64,000 nucleotides of DNA from Porpolomopsis calyptriformis (Eukaryota; Basidiomycota; Agaricomycetes; Agaricales; Hygrophoraceae). Within the stretch, counting starts at the first letter, position 1; the number at the start of each line of letters is the position of its first letter. The DNA is taken from contig OX621164.1 of the NCBI GenBank assembly GCA_951640195.1, positions 291,098 through 355,097 of the forward strand, read 5' to 3'. The notes under the pieces are model-generated. The model was not told where the DNA came from and ran no database searches. It saw only the letters and a list, made by a program, of their open reading frames with translations. Of this stretch, positions 10,886 through 22,972 are shown in pieces. Made by a program: the position numbers and the translations under genes.

Positions 10886-13800
10886 ATGTCTGCGCGCAGG
10901 AGAACCAGTGCATCAAGCACCCAAGAAACAGTCGAATCTATCAAAGGTAAGATTAAACAAAAAATCATGATCCATTCTCTCTGTTACCCTCGTTCACAAT
11001 ACTGATAACTCCCCTTGGCTGTAAATTCGTAGACCTTCTTTCGCGGACAAAACCGAAACTGGACGATTGCAGGCCCGAAATCCGCGCTTCTCTTATCGAT
11101 GACCTTCATCAGGTCGCATTTCTCGCTGAGAGTCTTACGGAACAGCGCTCTCGGTCACCCAAAGCAGACTGGCCCTTCGCTGATGTCCTTGATCGAGAAG
11201 GTTTCTTTCTTTTTTCCATCCACTCTCAGGATTTTTTTTTTTTTTGTTCCGTGACGTAAGTCACCGATATTACTGCTGTTTACAGGTGTTCTCTTGTGGA
11301 ACACTTCTGGTCTCATCTCCAAATCCCCGGACGACAACATCCGCACTGTTGTTGCTGCATGTCGGTCTTTTTTTCCACCCCCAATCTGCCTCGCTCCTGT
11401 TACTTACTCGCTCCAACTCGGCTCGTGTTTGATTCCGCTGCGTAGTGAAGCTCGCCGCATTCCGCCTTATGGAGGCTGGCTTGGAACAAAACCCGAATAT
11501 CGAATGTTAGTTGCCTGTTTCTTTTGGAGACGCCTTCTATGCGGGCTCAGATGTCCTTCCTTGTACAGCTCTCATTCACGTGCTCCAGGTGGCCAGCAAA
11601 ACCGGAACAGTGCTTTCAGGTGCGTGATTAAACGGATTAGTGGCGTCACTAACCCCTGATGTTTGCACCCCCCCCACCTCACTCTATGATCCCGTTTCTG
11701 CTGGGGCTCATCAGAGCTTGGAAGTAAAGATAGCGCCGCCAGCGTTTTGACTTGTGCCGCCAAGGTTCTTCCCGTTCATCAACCAAATATGTGTTTTCCG
11801 CTGATTACTGCCGTAAACCAACCCTCAGTTTGAAGAACAACTTAGACGTGCCGATGATAACGATGGCTTATACCAACAGGCCAGAGCACGTGCTACGGTA
11901 GTTTACTTCTCCAGCAGAATGGAAGCGGTGCGTGCCCATTGGGTGGACAAAGCCCGAAGGTTATGTTCCCACGTTGATTATGAATACGTCAATCTAGGCG
12001 TGGCGAGAGGGTAACGCGGGCCTGGCTGAGTTCATGCTTCAGAAAGTCACCGGTGAATTCATATTCTGCACAAAGTCCGAGCCAGAGATCAAAGCTCACG
12101 TGATCGTAGATCACGATAATCAGCATCTTACACATTTGTCGCCTTATGATGTGAGGCGCTAAGAGCTGTGTCTTTCATGAGCAGTTTCTGACAGCGAGGC
12201 GGGGGTTACCTACAGCGTCAATGCCTTGCCTCTAAACTCCTTGACATCGGTAAATCCGGATTGAGGAACAGCCTTCGCCAAGGCATCTCGACTGATGTCG
12301 CAAAGGTGCACGACACTGTTCGTTGGTTGCAAAAGGCATTCTCTATGACAGAGCAACTGGATGCTTCGGCGACTCCCGGGATGGCGGAGTTGAAGGTATT
12401 TGTTTCTCGCCTACATTGTATTGGCATTTGTCTCACGCAAATGCTGTGGTCCCCATTGCTAGCGATCGATCCTAAGGAGTTTAGGTGCGGCTCACCATTT
12501 CCTCTCATGGCCGAATCAGAGCGCCAATAAGCGTGCCTAGCGAGAGCATATTACATTTCTTCATCAGATGATTCAGAGAATCTGGCTCGTGCGGATGCTG
12601 CCTTACAGGAGCTCATTGCATCTGTGGACACGTCCACGGATCATGTAAGGGTCAATGTTTTAACTGTGCCCGTCTTTTTCCAGACTATGACATTATCTCA
12701 GGCAAGTTCCGAGTATCAACAGCTGCGATGGATGAGATTAGCCATCCTAAAACGGCAACAGGCTGGGGACACTCCACTTCTTGATGGTGAGAGTCTACTT
12801 TGAAATAATGGTGTTCCTCTCTCCGCCCGTCATCCATGGCCTCTCACATTCCCGTAACGCACAGCCTTCAGGTCTATAATTGACAACATGACTTTTACGG
12901 AAAATAGTGTTACCGAGTTAGTCCCTCTTCTCCAACGCCGCAACCGCTTATGTGTATGTGACTGCAGTGTTTTGCAGGAACTCAGGACACTTCCCCACCA
13001 ACAGTTAGTGAATTCACACGAACTCAATATGCAGTCTCAACTTTCCGTTGCAGCGCCCTTATCACCGCCGTTAGTTTGTATTGCCTTCACAAAGCCCTGG
13101 AACGACCTGATTCATCGGGGTTGCCCTTCGTTGACCGCCTCCTTTTGTTCTTGATCATTCACTGTTCCAAAGATGAAGAACACGCCAGGGCGATGAAAAC
13201 TTTAGATGCCGCGTTCAAGGGTACGCAAAGTGTATTTTCCTTGTCACATTCTGGCACGCCCTTACTGCATCCGGCAACCGCTAGACACACTGGAAGCCGA
13301 TTTTGAGTTGGCAAGAACACCCTCGGCAGCCTGTCTCACAGTTCGTTCTAGAGTTCTGTCATATCAACCTTTGTCATGTTTTCGACTTTACCTTTCATAG
13401 CTCATGTGGAAATACGGTGATCGAGACTACCACGTGAAAAGATGGTCGAACGCTGCAGAGTGGTACCTGGCAGGGACCCATCAAATATTCCGGACCTTGG
13501 GGCAGTTGAGCAATTCAAAGTGTTTCAGAAAGGCTGCCCTTTGCTATATCGAGATGCGAGAGTACGCATTAGCCTCCGCTGTCGTCCGACGATGTCCCAG
13601 CAATGAGGCCACCACGAATTATGTCATGCTTCTCACTGCAGTACATCAAGGTTTGTTTCTGCCGTTTTGCGGTGTTCTACGCGGAACTTATGGGCGTATT
13701 GCATGCAAGGTTTGGAGGATGAAGGTGCGTTGACGTACTAGCCTAATCACATATTTGCTCCAACACCCTAAAATTTATTAGCCATGAGGGCGGTGGGGGA

Positions 13801-15757
13801 TATGGTGAATGCGCCTGATTTTGATCCAAAGATGCTGCACTTGGCAACACAGCTCTCCCATGAGCACGACATGAAGTCCCTCCTTCTCACCGTGTTGCAA
13901 GCGCTCCTGAAGACCCTGGCGATAGGAGATAAAGGGGAGACGCTGGTTGATGCTATGACCTTGATTCGATGCATCATCAGGCTCATCTCGAAGCTTCTTA
14001 CTGAGGAAACCGCAAACAAGTAAGGTCTTGTCTTTATCAGTTAATTAGCTAACCAAATTTGCGGTGGCTTTCAGACTGATGCTCGTTGATAGTCTGATCG
14101 AACATTTTCGCACTGGTGAGCACAGACTCTAGAGGTAAAGGGACCAAGACCCTCAAATCGGACCACAGCCAAGCAGATGGTGGAAACAGCATGTACAAAG
14201 AAAGTGTTATCAATGATCACGAAAGATATCTCTTGGTTGTGGCGGGTTGCTTACAATTGCGCCATTCAAGGTTGTTCGGAGTGGGAAGGGGCTGAAAGCC
14301 GGATATCGGATTTGTTCGATATCTCACGGGAGGTTCGTCCCCCAACTTTTTACCAATCGGAGTGGCAGGGGGGAGCCCATTCATTCTAGCTCCTGGAGGC
14401 ATACTGCAAAGAGGCGCCAATAGTTGCCGCAGAGCTATATCTGCATTCCGTCGTGGCTTCGTTTGCCTCTGCTTCAGGACGAGGTAATCTATTTGCAATT
14501 GCCGTCGTGTTCTCTTGGTTCACAATACGAAAGTCTTTGCCGCCCGCCAGACACTCTCCGAGAGCGGATCAATCGATGTAAGCAAGATTGCTGTTGGTGA
14601 CGATACGTAAGTGATTCGATCCCCCTCCAGGTTCAGCAATTACGTCTTGTTGCTGCGGAAGTCACATCGTCCAAGGACAGAATCAACGCGATTGTTTCTC
14701 AGAGAAAAATCCAGTCTCCCGAAGATATCCTCCGAGTCCAGTCTTTTGTCCACACGCTGCGTGTTTTTGAAGCAGAGTTATTGGCGCAGCTCCAGGATTG
14801 GGATCGATTATTGCAGATTATTGCGGTACGCTGCTTATTATTTCCACGTAAATTTCTTGTAATCCGACAACGGGTCAACAAGGACACCGTCGGTTCTGAA
14901 CCGTCAGCGGTTGCTACGTTTGAGGCCATCGCAGATATACTGGTCCGTCTATTACCTTTTTTGCATCACGCTTGACTTTGAGTAGATCGGACCAAAATTT
15001 GTTAGTGGGTCACGAAAGATTGTCCGGTGGACGGTAAGGACAGATCCAAGGTGGCAAACATCCGGCTAATGGAAATTATGATAGTGTCCTTTGCAGCTCT
15101 TGAGGTAGGTTAGCGTTTGCCCTCTCACTCCCGCGCGGTTGAGTTGGCTGTAGGCCATTCTCCACGCAAGCCTGGATCAAAATTCCCTATCGATTAGCAA
15201 ATTCTCCCGGTGGCTACGAGCCGTTTGTTCCATCCTTCTCGCTCGGAATACAGCCTCGGATAGAGGAAAAGCTATTGGATACGTGGAACAAGCCATTACC
15301 GTAATGAATGACTACAACGAGGATGAAGATGATGATAGCAAGGTATCCGCCTTTATTATTGTGTATCCTCGCATCTTGACTCGGAACACAACGCATATGA
15401 AATAGGTTTTCCCGATGGACGAACGTCAATGGCTCCTCGCCACGTCATACAATACGGGTCTTGAATGCTTACAGTCGGTTATTCCTTTCCATTCGTTCTA
15501 CCTATCTATATTATCGATATCCGCAACTGAGCATATAATCCAGTACGTCCTCGCTGGATGAGGCGAAGCGCTGGTTCGAAATCTCTGCTGTAATTTGCCG
15601 CTTTGTTCCCGATGGCAAAAGTCGCGCAGAGAAGGTTGAGTCACTTTCTTTCTTTAGCTCTGTATACACTTACCGGAAAGCACTGTTGAAGATTTCTCAA
15701 ACGTACGGACAGCTGCTAGCCCGCTTCACTCGTGACAAGAATCTTTCAATCTCCTGA
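10886..15757 (+). CDS. SPO22/ZIP4 (TEX11-like) meiotic protein
   Basis: Thirty-two exons encode 990 residues with no frame break: 10886-10946, 11033-11200, 11286-11360, 11446-11505, 11569-11619, 11715-11764, 11829-11927, 11998-12052, 12110-12150, 12195-12395, 12463-12484, 12532-12644, 12684-12786, 12865-12916, 12968-13003, 13054-13220, 13285-13340, 13401-13650, 13710-13724, 13782-14019, 14075-14115, 14169-14332, 14390-14483, 14534-14577, 14631-14825, 14883-14942, 15006-15033, 15085-15104, 15154-15342, 15406-15473, 15544-15634, 15692-15757. The product is an all-helical TPR-like repeat protein; segments such as AAFRLMEAGLEQNPN, WREGNAGLAEFMLQK and EAILHASLDQN match the SPO22 family. Zip4/Spo22 belongs to the ZMM group and supports synaptonemal complex assembly and crossover formation. 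Several exons are only 15-28 bases, so an automatic gene model is likely to be wrong. Individual junctions rest on phase and family resemblance. Confidence 0.88.
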
Positions 15758-16138
15758 CCTTGGGTTGCACGCAGTACTCTTTCCACCCGCGGACGTCTTC
15801 GCACTTGGTGTCAATGCTATATTTTGCTCCTGCCAATCAGCCTGCACGCCCTCTACCTCCCGAGGATTGTCCGCGCCAGGCTTTGTAATCTACATGTAAT
15901 GTGCTGGCATGCGCAAAATATAATTGACCAGTAACTTTCTCGTCGGTTTCGGGTCCTCAATACTTTCCATGAGTGCCCGAAAATCGTGTTATGACTTTAC
16001 ACGTCAACTAGAATTATGACAGTTGGTGATAAGTTTGCAACGATTGGAAAATGCATCTAACCAATCAAATTACTATATATACTGTAGGTCTATACAGTTT
16101 ACAGAGGAACACAACATAAAACCCAGTACCCCCAGTTT

Positions 16139-16500
16139 TCAGAGAGTAAGCACTGCCAAGTATGGATGCAGCATCTGCATGGCCAGATGCTGTGGTTTGG
16201 GGCATATCAATGTCTGATTGGGTGGGATGATAAATACGAATCACCATTTGGCGACAGGTGGGAGGTAGTGATGCTTTTTAAAAAAGTCAATGAGTCCAGG
16301 TTTGATTCTGTGGTGCTTACCAATTGTAAATTGGAAGATGTAGAGAGAGTTGCCAACCCAGATAAACGAATCGAGGGCCACCTGGTTGGTTAGCTCTGGT
16401 ATGTAGTACACACCAGATGTGATGTGTAATGGGCCGTTGTCCATGTACTCGATAGTACCAGTTGGCCTGACATTGACCAGGAACTCCTTCCGCAATGCTG
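16139..16500 (-). pseudogene. Fragment of a crinkler-like agaricomycete protein (C-terminal domain)
   Basis: The minus strand encodes a recognisable C-terminal module (VYYIPE, NQVALDSFIW, LYIFQFTI, KPGLIDFF, then FVFIIPPN) that I associate with large expanded agaricomycete families often labelled crinkler-like. A TGA at 16241-16243 interrupts it after AKW, where arginine is usual, a likely CGA to TGA change. The frame continues past the stop to another TGA at 16139. Nothing recognisable remains upstream except short pieces to about 16680. This is a dead fragment; family naming is from memory of the motif pattern and moderately sure. Confidence 0.5.
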
Positions 16501-16676
16501 CTCGATGGGATGCCTCAAGTTGCCTATTTGATAGGATGATGTGGCTTGAATACCACTGGGGGGTCCCTTTTTGGGGTCCAAGGCAGATCTACCATCAGAA
16601 CAAGTTGAAGTGTCGTCCCATCCTGAATCAGTCTGTTTGCAACGGACGGAAAGGGGAACTCTGTAAACCAATGTAT

Positions 16677-18699
16677 TCAATTACTTGCAAAGTCTCTGAG
16701 ATGATACAGCAATGCCCGTCCTCGATTGTTTCCGACTGCAACATATTCACTGCTGCAGAAGAGAAGTCGACAGACGTAACATGCCCTAATGGCGTGCTTG
16801 ACGTTGGCCAATTTGAAAACGCTGTAAGTGATGGAAGGTGGATCTGGAGGAGGTTGGGAGGTGAGCAACCACAACGCTCGGAGAGATGCTAAATATTTGG
16901 ATGACACTGACCAGGCGCATTTGATCCCTTTTAGAGTTGCTCGCAATAGCGAGCATTTGAGAGTCATGGTTGAAGCGAAGCGTAGAGATATATGTTGTGA
17001 GGTTGCCAATACACTTCAAAGGTTTTGGTCGATCGCGCATTGAGAAGCCCGCGCCGTCCGAACCATATATATTCACCAACCCTGTGTTGGACCTTCAAAG
17101 TAACGGAGAACATCAGTGACGAATGGCGAGGATCACAAACACTAAAGACCTACCCTATAGCAAGATATTTTCCCGACCGGTCCCCACCCATCAGAACCCG
17201 CCGTCGTCTCTCCATCGATGCCCACACCTCCTTTCGCCAATGTTCCATACATAAACTTCCGAATTCTCATTAGCTGTTTCCTCTCCTCGCTTCCCCCCCT
17301 CGTCCACCACAACAACTTGACGGCGGCGCTCATCTTCAAGCTTCCCACCACCTAGATGCACGTAACCGTGTCGGCCGGCAACTGCGAGGACCTCGCCGGA
17401 GGGGCTGAACGCACATATTTCCATGCCTGCATCTTGCGTTGAGGGATTGGAGTGGTTGAATGTAGTTCCTCAGAGACCGCGCGGTGAGAGCTGAGTGGCA
17501 CCGGATTGAAGATCGTAGGTGAAATAGAATGGACGAGGACCTGTGAGGAGGATGGATGAGCCGGTAGGATGAAATAAGGCGTTCGTGAGTGGCAATGTTG
17601 GAATGTGAAGCGTTTGGAGATGTGGATTCGTAAGACCATCAATCTGATTTTTTTTAAAAGATTTTGAAAAAATCAGAAAAACTGACAGATTACTACTACG
17701 TACGTGGAACAAGCGGAGTCGTCTACGGTGAGTAAAACGGGGACTTGAGGCGAAGGATGGAACTGGACTGCTTTAACCTGGTCATCGGATTTAGCAGACT
17801 GGTTAGCATCACGTAGTCGGTCTATTGCCAACGTTCCCTTGGGTAAAATAGTAGTAGACTTTGTCCGCGCATGAAGGATGCCGTTCGTTGAGGACACAAG
17901 GTCTGAGACGACGTCAGGTTCACATGTGTCGTTTTCCGTTTCCGAGAGGGAAGAATGGGACAGGCGTCGGCGTTTCGTTTTTGGTTTGGTGGGATGGATT
18001 TTTTGGCGAGCGGTAGACGCCCACTGGGGTGTTGGATTGATTCTTTGGTATTGTCTGCGTAGTCGGCGTTCGTACTCGCGTCCTCCGAAGGTGTCCTCTG
18101 ATGGCGCGTCTCGCAGTTTCCGCAGACGTTTGCCAGAAGCGAGAGAAACCTGGAGTGTGGTTGTCGTCCGGATCTGTCCAAGCCGATCTCGTCGAGGAGT
18201 GAGCTTTCCTAGTATTTCCTCTACCTGTTATTCATCATTTTCACCACCCTCCTCTTGCTGATCAGAGTCGTCAGGTACATCGGAGTCGACCGTAAACGAA
18301 GCAGACGCATTCGGTGCACCATCATCGACAAAAAATAGCTTTCCAAAAAAAAAAAAAAAAACAGAAATTACATGACCGCAGAAAATGGTGATGACGCTTG
18401 GGACGCACATCTGTATCCGCCATATTTTCCAGCTCGTCGTCATCCGAGAGCACAAGCAAGTCACCGTCCGCCGCCTTCCCAGAGGGCACAAAAGGCACTC
18501 CAAAAAGCAGACTTTCGAGTCGCCTCTGTCCATCGTCCGTCAGAGACCCCAAAGGCTGCACATCATCCACGGATGGTTTACTCCTTGCGAGCGTGTTTTG
18601 CCATTGTGTTTTGCAATCTTTCTCACGTGGCTGATGCACCAGGATCCGGAGAAACGCCGGTGCCCCTATCGCAGGCTGAGAGGGTCTTTTCAAATCCAA
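16677..18699 (-). pseudogene. Decayed UTP18 (U3 snoRNP WD40 protein) gene
   Basis: Reading the minus strand, pieces of UTP18 appear in the correct order: RRLESLLFGVPF (near 18500), LFFVDDGAPN after an intron, AWTDPDD, GREYERRLRRQYQ and INPTPQWAS, RRLRLF, IDGLTNPHLQTLHIP, LLTGPRPFYFTYD, MEICAFSPSG, SEVYVWNIGERR, LVNIYGSDG, ISTLRFNHDSQMLAIASN, HLPSLTAFSNWPTS and YVAVGNNRGRALLYHLRDF. They lie in different frames: shifts occur near 18150, 17724, 17350, 17270, 17195 and 16750, and a TGA (17470-17472) replaces the conserved Trp after SPRGL. No ATG starts the first exon in frame; the best candidate is at 18612. Introns are retained, so it is not a processed copy. UTP18 is essential for the small-subunit processome, so an intact copy should exist elsewhere. 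Confidence 0.85.
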
Positions 18700-19127
18700 T
18701 TCGGAGAAAGACCCTGCTTTCAGCTATCTCCACCACATTCACATTCACAATGATAACGGTAGAACGTCTGGGATTCAAAGACAAGACAGCTTGCGTTTAG
18801 CTATAAATCACACACCTGCTACATTACAGGTGTTGCGTTTTACCAGAAGTCCTCTCAGCCTCGATGGATGTAACCATCCAAGTTCATACTCTCGATATCA
18901 GGATTAGATTCGAGACTATAGTTTCGTCACTTTTGCAGGTTTAAGATCACATATATTTCACAAGTCACATCAATCAGGCTGTTCGGGCGTAGCTAACCAA
19001 GAACTTCAGCGGAATGACACAGTAAACGATGGTGAAACAATCAAGAATTGAAAAGAGGCTTTCAAATATCACTGTTTGAAGTCGACGTTAATTAGTGTGG
19101 CCAGTGTAAGCTCAGTTGGTAAGCAAC
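18700..19127. other. Intergenic, nothing recognised
   Basis: No ORF with coding character. A short A-box-like stretch near 19105 has no matching tRNA B box downstream. Confidence 0.4.
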
Positions 19128-19400
19128 TCACGCAGGATTATTGACGTTAAGCCCAACTCCGGGAAGTCCGGCATAGCTTGTAACAGGACCCATGGGATAC
19201 GTCACCCATATAATCTCTTGCTCACTCCTTTCAAATTCCACGCTCTCGTGTGAGGGAATCGGAACAAATGGTTGAGTGACGAAATTCGTCCTCGACACCC
19301 TAACAAGAATCTTGGAACTCGTGTTGTTGTTAACTTCGATGAACCCTTGTTTACAATTGGTGTAAGAGTCGAAAGCAAACGCGAGCCTGAGGTTTGACAT
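19128..19400 (-). CDS. Small hypothetical protein, possibly beta-rich
   Basis: A 90-residue ORF starts at ATG 19400 with a purine at -3. It alternates hydrophobic and polar residues (KILVRVSRTNF, VEFERSEQEIIWVTYP), which suggests a small beta-sandwich. There is no signal peptide and no family I recognise. The stop overlaps a consensus 5' splice site (GC|GTGAGT), so the last codons may instead be spliced to a tiny exon ending near 19070. The longer upstream reading of the same frame to 19571 starts with a weak N terminus and I do not favour it. Confidence 0.45.
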   Translation of the reverse strand: MSNLRLAFAFDSYTNCKQGFIEVNNNTSSKILVRVSRTNFVTQPFVPIPSHESVEFERSEQEIIWVTYPMGPVTSYAGLPGVGLNVNNPA

Positions 19401-20500
19401 TTCCTTCTTCCTGACGGGCAAAGAAATAGGTGATGAGTAAATAAATCCCTCTATGAAAGTGCTCACTGAGCTGGGGTGATAATCGCAGGTGATGATGTCT
19501 GGGCTGGGTATAAAATGGTTGGATATCTTTTGGCCGTGCAGCAGCTCGATGCCACGTACCTGCAAGTGCAAGACAAGTGTGCTGTGGAAGAAATGGAGAA
19601 TGTTGCTCCTCCTTTATACGTTTTTTTCTCAATGCCCACCGGTTGTAGCCGTAATGGAGAGGTACCCCATGGTTGCTTGATCAGAAAACGATCTGCAAAG
19701 TTCAGGATATGATGGTACAGATTGGCAATGTAAAGGCAAAGTCGTGGTAAACCCAAGGACCAGCGACTAACCTGATCAAGGTCAGTTGAGTGGCTTTCCA
19801 TCGCCTAGACCTACGAGGCTTCCAGGTGGAAGTAGAATTGTGATGAACAGGTCCGTACATGGCGTGTTGCTGTGCGAATGGTTAATCGTCGGGACTTAGT
19901 CTCTTCCGGAACGCCTCATTTAGCGGTGATGTGCGAACGGACAAGGTGTCCCATGTCTAGTCGGCGCCAATCCGCCAATCTCGGGGACCAATGCTGTCGA
20001 TCGAAGCTGAGCATGGGCTCTATACTGGCGCTCGTTGTTCACAGCGCCTGTTCACAGCAAGCGCCAGTTCGGATGGAAATTGTCTCGGGTCGATGCGGCG
20101 AGGAAATTGGGGTGAACATCACACATAGATGGATCCAGGACGAACTTGTGCCACACTGATCATATGTCGTCTTGGTTTTGTTCGCTGGTGGTAAGTTTTG
20201 GTTTCTTTTAGGTCTCGGGGAAAGGTGCCGATATCTAAAATAAATTGTGTGGCCTTGACTCTTGTCCAAGGGTTTGATAGTTTTTGAGGCTTGGTTGAAG
20301 TGCTGTTCGGTGTGAGCGTGCCAGAAACTGAAAGAGTTCGCACGGTGCGGAAGGCAGTCGACTCTCATCGTTACCACCAGCGCTGGGCTACTACTTTCCC
20401 TCTCCAAAAGTCGGGCTTGAAAGCTCTTCGCCCTTTCTGACCTCGTCATTCGCTTGATTACTCTCACAAGTACATACCCTCCCGGCTAGCTAGTTCAATC
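19401..20500. other. Intergenic, promoter side of CHS7
   Basis: Only short overlapping ORFs without domains. Sequence upstream of 20501 is the promoter and leader of the CHS7 gene. Confidence 0.4.
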
Positions 20501-21846
20501 ATGGGCATTCAATTCGGGTCATTCAACAACATCTGCCAAACCGCCGCTCTTGTTATATGCCCTCTTGTTGGCACGGACCAAGGAATTGAACCTTCCTGCT
20601 ACAGCAGGAATGTGGATATCGCTGGCAATTTCATCATCTTCCAGCCCTGTGAGTGAATCCCGTTCCGTGGCTTGACAAAGTTTTTTTTTTGTAACTGCAG
20701 AGGTAACATGGCTGATCTCTCTTTTTGCATTCTATCAGCAACATGTTTCGTCCACATAGTTGCCATCTTAATGACCGCAATTATGATCTACCACATTCGT
20801 TGCAAATATACGGCAGTTGGTGAGCCTTATTGATCTAACTCCATCTTCAGCGTACTTATTGTGGACACCTCCAGGTCGCAAGGAGATTGTCATGTTTTTC
20901 TGGCTGTATGCTCTCATTGAGCTTTTAGCGATTTTCCTCGATTCTGGCATCATTCCTACCGCCAACGTCAGCTATCCGGTAAGCGATTCGCACCCGTCTA
21001 TACTTAGCCAACTTATTTGTATATAATAGTGGTTCGCCGCGGCATACACAGGAATCGTTTCTGCAGCCTACACCTGTCTCCTCATTAATGGCTTTGTCGG
21101 ATTCCAATTTGCCGAAGATGGCACACCTCTATCTCTTTGGGTATGTGTTTCGGACCGGTTCGCGGTTCCTTGACAGTAACCGATTTCAATGACAGTTGAT
21201 GCGCATAATCTGTTTATTCGCTTTTGGCGTCTCGTTTTTCGTAGCCGTCGCCACATTCAAAAACTTTGCGGGATTCAACTTCAGAGCGCCAGTCGGCCTT
21301 TGGGTCATTTACATTCTGTGGCCACTGATCTGCACCGTAGTCTACGTGGTCTCACAGCTAATCCTTGTGTTCCGCACTCTCGACGACCGATGGCCTATCG
21401 GTGACATCATCTTTGGTACAGCATTTTTCACCATCGCCCAAGTGCTTCTCTTCGCATTCAGCATCACTATCTGCAATGCCATCAAGCATTACATCGATGG
21501 CCTGTTTTTCTTCACGCTTTGCATGCTTCTGAGCGTGATGATGGTGTACAAGTATTGGGACAGTATCACGGTATGTCGGTTTCCCTCCTTTTCTCGATAA
21601 AACCTCATCGCGTGCTCTCAGCGCGAGGATTTGGAGTTCTCGGTTGGTTCAAAGGCTTCAGTATGGGAAGTCAAGGATCCCTTGCTTGCTGGCGGTCAAG
21701 GCGGACTTGATTACGACGAAGACACCGCTAGTAATTATCACGGGGGCGCACCCGCGAGTCTTGTGGGGGGTGTTAGCGGACAGCAGTTGTATCAGAAGGG
21801 TGGGTATGGCGGTCGAATGTATCCTCCGTCGTCGGAGCGGTATTGA
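20501..21846 (+). CDS. CHS7: Chitin synthase export chaperone Chs7
   Basis: Six exons, 20501-20648, 20739-20819, 20875-20978, 21030-21140, 21196-21570 and 21622-21846, encode 347 residues. The protein has about seven membrane segments and the Chs7 signatures [13 protein letters not shown] at the N terminus, [13 protein letters not shown] and [13 protein letters not shown]. In yeast Chs7 sits in the ER and is required for chitin synthase III to fold and leave for the plasma membrane; in filamentous fungi it supports wall chitin synthesis. The C-terminal tail after VWEVKDPLL is hydrophilic and Gly/Ser-rich. All introns are GT-AG with consistent phase. The downstream gene converges with a gap of about 105 bases. 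Confidence 0.93.
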
Positions 21847-21951
21847 GGGACTATCATAGATTCGTCATTTTTACTTGTAAAATTTCCCTTCACAACCTTG
21901 CTCTATAATCGTAGCGCAAGGTTATTATTCATAAAGATACCCACATGCTAA

Positions 21952-22935
21952 TCAAAGGAAACCGCCATCCTTTCCGGCGCCGAACTTATCGCCTAGCCTC
22001 CTCGCATCCTTCATGATCCTACTCCTCGCACTGTCATCCATCAGTCTCCCGCCGAGAGCCATGTCACGTTCGTGATCCCATATACCTGCGGCCTCCTCTC
22101 CGTTATTTTTTCCCTGTGATGTTTTGGTGTGCATGTCAACGAGGGAGGTGGCTCGAAATTGTCGCTAGGGAAAGACGGGTGATTTCGCACGAGGGTTACG
22201 AAATGGTGAACCTACCGTATGCTCATCCACGGTTTTCTTAATCTCCTTGTCTCTCCGTTGCCGCTTCCGTGCGTCACTTTCCGCTTCCGGGTGCGTGTTA
22301 TCATCATCGGCGTTATTAACAGCGCGGCGCTTCTTGCCGGAAACTTCGTCCGCGAGACGTTGCTGCCGTTCTGCGGGTGTCTCCGTCCATAGCGAGCTAT
22401 CCACGTTCCGGGCGGGTGCGGTTGATTTTGCGAACTGCCGTCGCTTGAGTTTGGTGGTGTCCAGGGCTGGAATAGCGAATGAGAGAGAGAGAGTATGATA
22501 GAATGGATTAACGAACAGCCTAGTAAATCAGATGATGTTGGGGGAACGAGCATCCATTCTTCTCGTTTCAGAGCCTTTGGTTTGGCTGCTTCCTAAGTCC
22601 ATGTCAATATGGGGCACAGTTACGGGCCTGTTGCAGCTCACCTCAACATGCAACCTTCTCTTCTCCTCCCTTTCGATGAATTCTCTCACACCATCTGCCA
22701 CGGCGGATGATACTCCGGATGGGAGAGGTTTTGGCCCAATATCGTCGTCGTCTGACTCTTCCTCATCGTCTTCTCTCCGGTTGTCGCGATTCGGGGGATA
22801 CGAGGGACCTATGATTGATTTTTTGGAGGCACTTGCTGGGGGTAGCGAGGGAATCTGATCGACTTTGTCACCTTCCTCTTCACCGTCCTCCGGCTTGAGT
22901 AATTCGACCGGAATCTGAGGTCCAAACGGTAGCAT
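21952..22935 (-). CDS. GPALPP/DUF3752 domain protein
   Basis: Four exons on the minus strand, 22935-22642, 22592-22517, 22466-22216 and 22164-21952, encode 277 residues. The N-terminal half is acidic with repeated IGPSYPP and DDDIGPKPLP type motifs, the GPALPP signature. The C-terminal half has the DUF3752 core REEWMLVPPT, DLLGSLDTTKLKRRQF and SLWTETPAERQQR, ending in WDHERDMALGGR. Family members are conserved from fungi to human GPALPP1; they are probably nuclear, and the exact role is unsettled. The start ATG at 22935 lies only 37 bases from the ATG of the divergent deaminase gene. Intron two uses a GTTCGT donor, supported by family continuity. Confidence 0.9.
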
Positions 22936-22972
22936 GGTGTTTATTACGTAATAAAGTAACCTCTCTTTTCTA
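22936..22972. promoter_or_regulatory. 37-base bidirectional intergenic region
   Basis: The start codons of the DUF3752 gene (minus) and the deaminase gene (plus) are separated by just 37 bases, including the palindrome TTACGTAA and an ATTACAG near the plus-strand start. The transcripts must overlap at their 5' ends or each gene must start inside the other. The ATTACAG could instead be a 3' splice site, which would move the plus-strand start into an upstream exon inside the neighbour. Confidence 0.5.

Noticed and set aside
14611..14862. 83-residue plus-strand ORF within the SPO22 gene
   Set aside because: Off-frame reading of exon 25; the true junction uses the earlier donor at 14578.
19095..19140. 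tRNA-like A box (AGCTCAGTTGGTAAGC)
   Set aside because: No B box, no cloverleaf, and it overlaps the end of a small ORF.
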